This document shows positions 5,525-11,012 of a DNA stretch of 11,012 bases, piece after piece. The first letter of the stretch is position 1; each line of letters opens with the position of its first letter. The DNA lies in NCBI RefSeq assembly GCF_001983105.1, contig NZ_MOMC01000016.1, positions 68,887 to 79,898 on the forward strand, given 5' to 3'. The translations under genes and the position numbers were made by a program. Below the pieces are notes generated by a model, which saw nothing but the letters and a program-made list of their open reading frames with translations, searched no databases and was not told where the DNA came from. This DNA is from Pseudofrankia asymbiotica. Its GTDB lineage: Bacteria; Actinomycetota; Actinomycetes; Frankiales; Frankiaceae.

Positions 5525-6877
5525 TTATTCGGGGAGCGGGGGGAGGCTGAGGCAGTCGCGCAGGACGTTCTCGACGGCGTCGGAGCGGGCGTGGTCGCCC
5601 ATGGAGCCGGTGACGAAGGCGTAGGCGTAGCGGCCGGAGCGGCTGGCCCAGCCGAGGCTGCCGCCGAGGCCGCCCATGCCGAACCCGTCCTCGTCGACGC
5701 CGAAGCCCAGCCCCCAGGCGTTGAGGCTGCCCATGACCCGGTCGGGGCCGCTGCACTGCGCCGTCGTCGCCTCGGCGAGCAGGCTGGGCCCGAGGAGCTG
5801 GCCGGACAACAACGCGGCGTACAGCCCGGCGACGGCGCGGGCGGTGCCGTGCCCGTTGACCGCTGGAACCTCGGCGGCTCGCAGGGCCGCGCTGTTGGCC
5901 ACGGCGCCGTCCTGGACGCCGGGCGGGTTGCCGATCGCCCGCTTGTAAAGCTCGGGGCGCCCATCGGCGGCGCTCAGGCGGAACGCCGCGTCCAGCCCGG
6001 TGAGCTCGACGGCGCGGGCCTGCTGCTCGGGCGTGAGACCAATCGTGAAGTCGAGCCCGAGCGGCTCGCAGATCTCCTCGCGCAGGAACGTGGCGAGCCG
6101 CCGTCCGTCGACGCGCCGCACCAGCTCGCCGAGGAGATGGCCGTAGAACAGCGCCGACTCGCCGTGCGCGGTGCCCGGCGTCCACAGCGGCTGCTGGGCC
6201 GCGAGCACGGCGCAGATCAGGTCCCAGTCGAACAGCGCCGCCGTCGGCAGCGGCCGGTCCAGCGCGACCAGGCCGGCCTGGTGGGCCAGCACGTGCCGGA
6301 CGGTCGCGGGCGCGGCGAAGCCGGGCCAGTACCGGTCGACGCGGCTGTCGAGGTCGAGCCGGCCGCGTTCCACCAGCAGCAGCGCGCACACCGCGGCGAA
6401 CGGCTTCGTCACCGAGTACGGCATGACGATGCTGTCGCGGCCCCAGCGCGCCGTGCCGGCCGCGTCCGCGGTGCCGCCCCACAGGTCGACCACCCAGGTG
6501 CCGTCGTGCCAGGCCGCCACCGCGGCACCGGTGCCCGCGGCCTCGGCCAGCACCCGCTCGAACGCCACCCGCACCGGCTCGAAGCCCGGCGCGACCACGC
6601 CCCGCGCGCCGGGGGCGCCCGCGCCCGCCGAGCCGCCGGCGGCTCCGCCCGCCATGACGGCGCCGGGCGTGCCACCCGCGCCGGCTCCGCCCCCGCCACC
6701 CGCCTCGACACCGCCCGCCTCGACACCGCCTGGGTCGACACCGCCTGGGTCGGCCACCGGCGCGGGAGCGAAGGGCGCCTCCGCGGTGGGACGGTCCGCG
6801 GTCGGGGCCGCCACGTCGGTCGTGGTCAGGTCGGTGGCGACGGCGCCGCCCGCGGCAGCGGGTGCGGGAAGGGTCAT
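5525..6877 (-). CDS. beta-lactamase-fold serine hydrolase (esterase-type)
   Basis: Protein of 450 residues with the beta-lactamase/penicillin-binding transpeptidase fold (PF00144-type), like the family VIII esterases and EstB. The nucleophile motif SxxK is S155-V-T-K158 in MPYSVTKPF. The second motif lies in HGESALFYGHLLGEL (238-252), and a glycine-rich GMGGLGGSLGW (400-410) stands in the place of the KTG/HTG strand. Many relatives read HGYHALTFGW in the second motif, so the usual Tyr position appears to be Glu240 here, with Tyr245 nearby. Residues 1-92 are low-complexity Ala/Gly/Pro with 15-bp DNA repeats. The catalytic domain starts near 95, and no signal peptide is evident, which suggests a cytosolic enzyme or an over-extended start. 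Substrate unknown. The Shine-Dalgarno at 6877 is weak. Confidence 0.88.
   Translation of the reverse strand: MTLPAPAAAGGAVATDLTTTDVAAPTADRPTAEAPFAPAPVADPGGVDPGGVEAGGVEAGGGGGAGAGGTPGAVMAGGAAGGSAGAGAPGARGVVAPGFEPVRVAFERVLAEAAGTGAAVAAWHDGTWVVDLWGGTADAAGTARWGRDSIVMPYSVTKPFAAVCALLLVERGRLDLDSRVDRYWPGFAAPATVRHVLAHQAGLVALDRPLPTAALFDWDLICAVLAAQQPLWTPGTAHGESALFYGHLLGELVRRVDGRRLATFLREEICEPLGLDFTIGLTPEQQARAVELTGLDAAFRLSAADGRPELYKRAIGNPPGVQDGAVANSAALRAAEVPAVNGHGTARAVAGLYAALLSGQLLGPSLLAEATTAQCSGPDRVMGSLNAWGLGFGVDEDGFGMGGLGGSLGWASRSGRYAYAFVTGSMGDHARSDAVENVLRDCLSLPPLPE
6701..6752 (-). repeat. 15-bp tandem repeats coding the hydrolase Gly-rich linker
   Basis: CGCCTCGACACCGCC occurs at 6701 and 6716, TGGGTCGACACCGCC at 6731, and a partial copy at 6746. 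On the coding strand they give repeated Gly-Gly-Val-(Asp/Glu)-(Pro/Ala). The repeat stays in frame. Confidence 0.85.
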
Positions 6878-6919
6878 GGCGGCGATTGTCCGTCCGAAAT
6901 TGCGCGTGGGTGTCGTTTC

Positions 6920-6934
6920 CGCGCCTAGGGCGCG
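6920..6934. terminator. short GC palindrome between aldolase and hydrolase genes
   Basis: CGCGCC and GGCGCG flank TAG. It lies about 53 bp past the aldolase stop and 43 bp before the hydrolase start. It could be a weak terminator or an operator of the hydrolase gene; the sequence does not decide. Confidence 0.3.
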
Positions 6935-6987
6935 TCCCGGAGCCGTAACCCAACCGACACGTTGGCCCGTTCAGGCAGCCGGGTCCG

Positions 6988-8061
6988 TCACCGGGGGTCA
7001 CCGGCCGTCGCGTGGACGGCCTCGGCGGCGAGCAGCCGGGCCAGAACGTCACCCGCCGTCCGGATGTCGTCGTCGCCGACGTCGAGGTGCGTGAGCAGGC
7101 GCAGCGACGTGGGCCCGGCGGTGCCGACGAGAACGCCCCGCGCGGCCGCCCTCGCGGCGAAGCTCTCGGCGTCCCGCACCGCGACGAAGATCATGTTCGT
7201 CTCGACCAGCTTCGGCTCGACGCGCCCCGGGGCCGCGTCGGCGAGCGTCGCGGCGAGCTCGGCGGCGTGCCGGTGGTCGTCGGCCAGCCGGTCGAGGTGA
7301 TGACGCAGCGCGTACAGGCCGGCCGCGGCGAGGACCCCGGCCTGGCGCATCCCGCCGCCGAGCCGCTTGCGCCACACCCGGGCCCGGTCGATGTGCTCGG
7401 CGTCGCCGACGACGAGCGAGCCGACCGGGGCGCCCAGCCCCTTCGACAGGCAGACCGAGAGCGTCCCGAACAGCTGGCCGAGGCGGCGCGGCTCGACCCC
7501 GAGGCCCACCGCGGCGTTCCAGATCCGGGCGCCGTCGCAGTGCAGCACCACGCCGGCGTCGTCGGTGATCGCCCGCAGCCGCTCCAGCCGGTCGAGCGGC
7601 CAGATCCGCCCGCCCGCGCGCGCCTGGGTGTTCTCCACGGCGACGACGCTGGTCGGGACCATGTTGTAGGTCTTCGGCGCCGAGCGCGGCCGGATCTGCG
7701 CGGCGAGCTCGGCGAGGTCCAGCGGGCCGGCGAGCCCCGGCAGCGTCCGGGTCTGCACCCCGCCGAGCGCGGCGAGCCCCCCGAGCTCGTAGGTGACGAT
7801 GTGCGCCTCGGCGTCGGCGATGACCTCGGTGCCGATCTCGGCGCTCGCCCGCAGCGCGCAGAAGTTGCCCATCGTCCCGCTCGGCACGAACACGGCGGCC
7901 TCGTGGCCGAGCAGGCCGGCCGCGTACTCCTCCAGCGCGCGCACCGACGGGTCCTCGCCGTAGACGTCGTCGCCGACCTCGGCCTCGGCCATCACCCGGC
8001 GCATGTCCGCCGTCGGCCGGGTCACCGTGTCGCTGCGCAGGTCGATCGCCATGCCTGGCAC
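6988..8061 (-). CDS. ltaE: low-specificity L-threonine aldolase
   Basis: PLP enzyme of the fold-type I aminotransferase superfamily, cleaving L-threonine or L-allo-threonine to glycine and acetaldehyde in the cytosol. The 357-residue protein carries the complete family pattern: IDLRSDTVTRPT near the N-terminus (6-17), VGDDVYGEDPSV (29-40), PSGTMGN (60-66, phosphate binding), H87 in the position of the histidine that stacks on PLP, D176/R179 in HCDGARI (174-180), and the Schiff-base lysine K207 in CLSKGLGAPVGS (204-215). Length and motifs are typical, and nothing is missing. The start is either GTG 8061 (AGGGCGGG 7 nt upstream) or ATG 8052, which begins MAIDLRSD like many homologues. It follows def by 75 bp with a hairpin between them. 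Confidence 0.95.
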   Translation of the reverse strand: MPGMAIDLRSDTVTRPTADMRRVMAEAEVGDDVYGEDPSVRALEEYAAGLLGHEAAVFVPSGTMGNFCALRASAEIGTEVIADAEAHIVTYELGGLAALGGVQTRTLPGLAGPLDLAELAAQIRPRSAPKTYNMVPTSVVAVENTQARAGGRIWPLDRLERLRAITDDAGVVLHCDGARIWNAAVGLGVEPRRLGQLFGTLSVCLSKGLGAPVGSLVVGDAEHIDRARVWRKRLGGGMRQAGVLAAAGLYALRHHLDRLADDHRHAAELAATLADAAPGRVEPKLVETNMIFVAVRDAESFAARAAARGVLVGTAGPTSLRLLTHLDVGDDDIRTAGDVLARLLAAEAVHATAGDPR

Positions 8062-8108
8062 GATACGGCCCGCCCTGTGCCGTCCGGCCGGCGTCAGCCG
8101 CGCCCGGT

Positions 8109-8137
8109 ACGCCGCCCGACGGCAGCGGCGGCGGCGT
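8109..8137 (-). terminator. GC-rich hairpin at the end of def
   Basis: ACGCCGCC (8109-8116) and GGCGGCGT (8130-8137) form a perfect 8-bp stem with a 13-nt loop that overlaps the def stop codon. There is no T-tract. The region is also a GCC/GGC repeat, so chance pairing is possible. Confidence 0.35.
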
Positions 8138-8793
8138 CAGCGACGGCGGCGCAGGGCCGCGAGGAAGCCGGCACCGTCGTCGCCTGGCTGGCCGGAGCCC
8201 GCCCGGGTCCGCGCGTCCGGCTGGCCCGGCGCGGGGAACGTGGGATCGCGCAGGGCGCGGGCCGCGGAACGGCGGGTGAGGCCGGTGAGCCGGTCGAGGT
8301 AGAGCGTGCCGGCCAGGTGGTCGGACTCGTGCTGCAGGCAGCGGGCGAGCAGCCCGGTGCCGGAGTACTCGACCGGCTGGCCGTGCGCGTCCACGCCGCG
8401 CACGGTGGCGCTGGCCGCCCTCGTCGTCGCGTAGTGGTAGCTGGGCACCGACAGGCAGCCCTCCTGGTCGGTCTGCTCGCCCGGGCCGAGCTCGAGGACG
8501 GGGTTCGCCACGGCCTTCGGCTGGCGCCGCCGCGGCCGGCCGTCGGCGTCGGCGTCGGCGTCCGCCTCGTCCTCATGCCGGTCCGGCCGGTTCGGCTGCC
8601 AGTCCGTGTCGAACACGAACAGCCGCAGGCCGACGCCGACCTGTGGCGCGGCCAGCCCGACCCCGGGCGCCGCGTACATCGTCGCGATCATGTCGTCGAC
8701 GAGCCGGCGCAGCCGGTCGTCGAAGACCGTGACCGGATCGGCGGGGGTGCGCAGTATGGGGTCGCCGAGGACCCGGATCGGCAGGATGGTCAC
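8137..8793 (-). CDS. def: peptide deformylase
   Basis: Metallo-enzyme that removes the N-formyl group from the starting methionine of new proteins. All three family motifs are present: GVGLAAPQ (44-51), EGCLSVP (111-117) with metal ligand C113, and QHESDHLAG (154-162), whose H155, E156 and H159 complete the HExxH-type site (here HESDH). The 218-residue length exceeds the usual bacterial size of about 165-190. Two extras explain this: an acidic insert with Asp/Ala repeats at about 68-90, and an Arg/Gly-rich C-terminal tail after about 185. The start is taken as GTG 8793 (VTILPIRVLGDP, like homologues). GGAAG lies almost on top of it, and an in-frame GTG at 8817 is an alternative. No fmt gene is adjacent. 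The RyR gene ends 59 bp upstream. Confidence 0.95.
   Translation of the reverse strand: MTILPIRVLGDPILRTPADPVTVFDDRLRRLVDDMIATMYAAPGVGLAAPQVGVGLRLFVFDTDWQPNRPDRHEDEADADADADGRPRRRQPKAVANPVLELGPGEQTDQEGCLSVPSYHYATTRAASATVRGVDAHGQPVEYSGTGLLARCLQHESDHLAGTLYLDRLTGLTRRSAARALRDPTFPAPGQPDARTRAGSGQPGDDGAGFLAALRRRR
8541..8564 (-). repeat. hexanucleotide repeat coding the deformylase acidic insert
   Basis: CGTCGG is repeated three times from 8541, followed by CGTCCG. On the coding strand it specifies alternating Asp-Ala. The unit length of six keeps the frame. Confidence 0.85.
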
Positions 8794-8819
8794 CCTTCCA
8801 GGATCCCAGCCCTCCACCC

Positions 8820-8841
8820 GTCCGTGCCGTCCGTGCCGTCC
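8820..8841. repeat. 9-bp repeat in the RyR gene-def gap
   Basis: GTCCGTGCC occurs at 8820 and 8829, followed by a partial third copy. It occupies much of the 59-bp spacer. Confidence 0.6.
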
Positions 8842-8852
8842 CGGCCCGAGCG

Positions 8853-10688
8853 TCAGGCGGTGGGCGCGTCGGCGGAGCGGACGACGCGGTAGCCGGCGCC
8901 GGCGAGCAGCTGGGGGATCAGGCGCACCATCTGGGCGTCCTTGTCCTTCGTCTCCGTGGACAGTTCGTCGTACGGGCGGATGTCGGGGTGGATCAGCCGC
9001 TCGTTGTCCCGGGTCTCGCCGCCCCGCCAGCCGTGCGCGAGCCGGTTGCGCATCCAGCGCTCGTGCTCGTGGCGCGCGAGCAGCTCGACCTCGTCCGGGG
9101 TGAACGCGAACGGCGGCGCGTCCGGCGTCATCCTGGCGCTCGCGCAGCCGATCAGGTTCAGCTTGGTCTCGATGTCGCGGGCCTGGTCGTAGTTGTTGGT
9201 GCGGTACTTCTCCGGCAGGTTCTCCCACGCGACCAGCGCCTCGTTGTCGTCGCTGGCCTCGCCGGATTCCAGCCGCTGGCGGCAGTAGTCGGCGTGGATC
9301 GCCTCGGCCCACGCTTCCAGCCGGTCATCAGACACGTCATCAGGATCGCAGGCCGCGTCGAGCTGCGGGAAGATGACCATGTCGTCGTAGAGCGCGTCCA
9401 TCGGGCCCTGCCCCTCCTGTCGGCCGGGGCGCAGCGCGTCCCCGAGCGGGCTGCCCCTGTCCACCCGGACGACGACCGACCGGCGGGTCGGCGGCCGAGC
9501 CGTCGCGAGGGCCTTGCGCAGCGCCAGCTCCTCGTCGTCATAGCAGACGAAGATCTGCTCGAGAAAGCCGGCGCCGGGCGCGTGGGCGTGCGCGCGCCGG
9601 TCGAGGTCCGCCTCCTCGGCACGGACGTCGTGGCAGTCCAGGTCGAGCGCGACGTCGAGGACCTCGTAGCGGGCGCGCAGCGCCTGGACGACTGTGCTCG
9701 CGTGCTCGTCGACGACCACCACCGGCAACCGGAAGGCACCCTCGCCGAGGATGTGCCTGCGCCGCCGGGCGATCTGGAGCAGCAGCTCCCGGCCGAACGG
9801 CGACAGGCCGGCGACGACGACCGGCCCGCCGCCGGCCGGCGTCCAGGTCGCGGCGAGATCGTCGAGCAGCAGCCGGGCGCCGAGGCGGGCGGTGTTGAAG
9901 AAGTCGACCGTGACCGCGTCGCTCGCCGGCTGGCGCAGCAGCAGGATCCACAGCGCGTCGAGCACGTCCGGGTCGGACTCCTCGGCGTAGCAGCGCAACG
10001 CGGTGGACCGGTCGCGCCCGGCCGCGGTGGCGATGGCGACGGCGGCGATGAGCACGGCCGCGTTGCGGCCGGTCGCGGGCCCGGTCACGTAGAGCCTGTC
10101 GGCGCGGGCGAGGCCGGCGCGGCGCAGCACGGCCTCGTCGGTCGGGTCGCCGGCGAGCACGGTGACCCGCTGGTCGCCGACCAGGCCGGCGAGCTCCGCG
10201 TGCGCGCCGGGAGCGACGAGCACCACCTGGGCGCGCTCGGAGCGCAGCTTCGCGACGAGCGCGAGCGCGCCCGGCCCGTCGCCGCAGACGACCGCGTGGC
10301 CATGGGCGAGCCGGGCCCGCAGCCGGGACACCGGCAGCACGAGCGCGTCGGCGAGCGCGTAGAACGTCGCGGCCGGGGCGAGGAAACGCGCCACCTGCAG
10401 GGGTGCCGAGAGCGCCGTGTCGGGCAGGTCCGGTGGCTGGAAGACGAACAGGCCGAAGGAGCCGTAGAGCAGGTCGAGGAAATGGTCGCCGAACGACCCG
10501 CCGACGCCGGCCGCCTCGTACATCAGCCACTGGCCGGCAATCCCCAGGCACATCGCTGCGAGCGCCGCGACCCCGCACAGCACCCGCCATCCTCGCGGGT
10601 CGACGAGCAGCGTGCGTAATCCGTCCGCGGCCGTGTCGCGGCGCGTCCGACGCGATCGGCGTTGCCGTCCCCCGGCGTCGCTCACCAC
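8853..10688 (-). CDS. channel-like membrane protein with twin Rossmann domains and C-terminal RyR domain
   Basis: A 611-residue protein, probably an oligomeric inner-membrane channel or sensor. Order of parts: basic N-terminus (RQRRSRRTRR, 8-17); TM1 about 34-56; an amphipathic re-entrant-like segment DHFLDLLYGSFGLFVF (68-83); TM2 about 96-120, containing QVARFLAP; a TrkA-N/RCK-type Rossmann domain from 131 (HAVVCGDGPGA); a second from about 289 (VVVAGLSPFGREL, acidic D327); and a cytosolic C-terminal RyR-type region. The latter has WENLPEKYRTNNYDQA (488-503), KLNLIGC (509-515), ARHEHERWMRNRLAHGW (538-554), HPDIRPYDEL (567-576) and AGYRVV (598-603). Two TMs plus tandem RCK resembles ligand-gated K+ channels, but no TVGYG filter is present. 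Ion, ligand and function are unknown. GTG 10688 is chosen because GAGGAG lies 11 nt upstream; the frame stays open to 10877, but that extension is repetitive. It is the farthest-upstream gene of the minus-strand row. Confidence 0.85.
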   Translation of the reverse strand: MVSDAGGRQRRSRRTRRDTAADGLRTLLVDPRGWRVLCGVAALAAMCLGIAGQWLMYEAAGVGGSFGDHFLDLLYGSFGLFVFQPPDLPDTALSAPLQVARFLAPAATFYALADALVLPVSRLRARLAHGHAVVCGDGPGALALVAKLRSERAQVVLVAPGAHAELAGLVGDQRVTVLAGDPTDEAVLRRAGLARADRLYVTGPATGRNAAVLIAAVAIATAAGRDRSTALRCYAEESDPDVLDALWILLLRQPASDAVTVDFFNTARLGARLLLDDLAATWTPAGGGPVVVAGLSPFGRELLLQIARRRRHILGEGAFRLPVVVVDEHASTVVQALRARYEVLDVALDLDCHDVRAEEADLDRRAHAHAPGAGFLEQIFVCYDDEELALRKALATARPPTRRSVVVRVDRGSPLGDALRPGRQEGQGPMDALYDDMVIFPQLDAACDPDDVSDDRLEAWAEAIHADYCRQRLESGEASDDNEALVAWENLPEKYRTNNYDQARDIETKLNLIGCASARMTPDAPPFAFTPDEVELLARHEHERWMRNRLAHGWRGGETRDNERLIHPDIRPYDELSTETKDKDAQMVRLIPQLLAGAGYRVVRSADAPTA

Positions 10689-11012
10689 GCTTGTCAGCTC
10701 TCCTCGTGTCTCCGGCCGGAGTCTGCGGGTCCATATGGCGATTTGATGGGTTCTTGGAGCCGTTGGAGCCGTTGGAGTCATTGAGTTCACGGAAAGCGAT
10801 ACAGGTGGGGAACTGTGGAGCTTGCCGTGTTCTCCCTGGGTGGGCGACTTCGCGAACCTTATGCCCAACGGCCGCATTCGGCGCGACCAACGCGACGGTC
10901 GGCGGTGCGACAGCGGTCGGTGGGCGACCCTGAAGGGCTCCCGGGGCGGCGGGCGGGAACCGTGGGGCCGTGGCCGGCAGCAGGATTCGTTGGTGGGAAA
11001 GGACGGGATTGA
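10689..11012. other. 324-bp upstream region without a supported gene
   Basis: It holds the Shine-Dalgarno GAGGAG (10705-10700, minus strand), a 9-bp repeat at 10754-10785 and an AT-richer stretch at about 10735-10810 that may hold the promoter of the RyR-domain gene. Open frames here have no recognisable protein features. The last bases (GGGAAAGGACGGG) resemble a ribosome site for a plus-strand gene beyond the window, but no start codon can be confirmed. Confidence 0.5.
10754..10785. repeat. 9-bp tandem repeat, 3.5 copies, in the RyR gene leader
   Basis: TTGGAGCCG at 10754 and 10763, TTGGAGTCA at 10772, then TTGAG. It lies about 65-95 bp before the chosen start of the minus-strand gene. Confidence 0.75.

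Noticed and set aside
5384..6928. Long plus-strand open frame opposite the serine hydrolase
   Set aside because: The minus-strand frame carries SxxK and other hydrolase motifs. The plus frame is compositional noise.
4905..8793. Single operon of minus-strand metabolic genes
   Set aside because: Gaps of 75-161 bp, hairpins at 6920 and 8109, and unrelated functions argue against one transcript; co-orientation alone is not enough.
7012..8892. Very long open frame on the plus strand opposite the aldolase and deformylase genes
   Set aside because: It is antisense to two genes with complete catalytic motifs. Its translation is Arg/Ala/Pro/Gly-rich without any family pattern, as expected from GC-rich third positions.
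8988..10619. Long plus-strand open frame opposite the RyR-domain gene
   Set aside because: No hydrophobic or conserved segments; the opposite strand encodes helices, Rossmann motifs and a RyR domain.
10689..10877. N-terminal extension of the RyR-domain protein to an ATG at 10877
   Set aside because: The extension has no conserved sequence and crosses a 9-bp repeat, whereas GAGGAG lies upstream of GTG 10688.

Overview
The window is very GC-rich, with GTG starts, Ala/Arg/Gly-rich proteins and almost no A/T-ending codons. This points to a high-GC actinobacterium, and the style (long Ala/Gly-rich N-terminal tails, many short tandem repeats) fits a Frankia-like genome. The genus is inference; no rRNA or other marker gene is present. 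I see no tRNA, rRNA, CRISPR array, insertion sequence or phage gene. The window looks like ordinary chromosome.

Left part (7-3741, + strand): a 14-TM-type MFS exporter is translationally coupled (ATGA overlap) to a TetR regulator. After a 91-bp gap holding several palindromes comes an Old Yellow Enzyme-type NADH:flavin oxidoreductase. The natural reading is an efflux pump with its own repressor, and an oxidoreductase possibly controlled by the same regulator through a palindrome at 2325-2345.

Right part (3888-10688, all - strand, convergent with the left part): in the direction of transcription (right to left) the genes are a channel-like membrane protein with two Rossmann/RCK-type domains and a C-terminal ryanodine-receptor (RyR) domain, peptide deformylase (def), low-specificity L-threonine aldolase, a beta-lactamase-fold serine hydrolase, a small DUF1772/anthrone-oxygenase-like membrane protein, and two tandem paralogous two-TM proteins resembling the actinobacterial HGxxPAAW family. 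Gaps of 59 to 251 bp and several hairpins suggest mostly separate transcription units, not one operon. I see no shared pathway.

The most interesting item is the RyR-domain channel-like protein. It joins a two-helix pore-like module without a TVGYG filter, a twin NAD-type sensor module and a domain family best known from animal calcium-release channels. Second are the duplicated small membrane proteins, whose upstream sequence also seems duplicated. A recurrent feature is short imperfect tandem repeats (6-17 bp) in spacers and in the low-complexity parts of genes.
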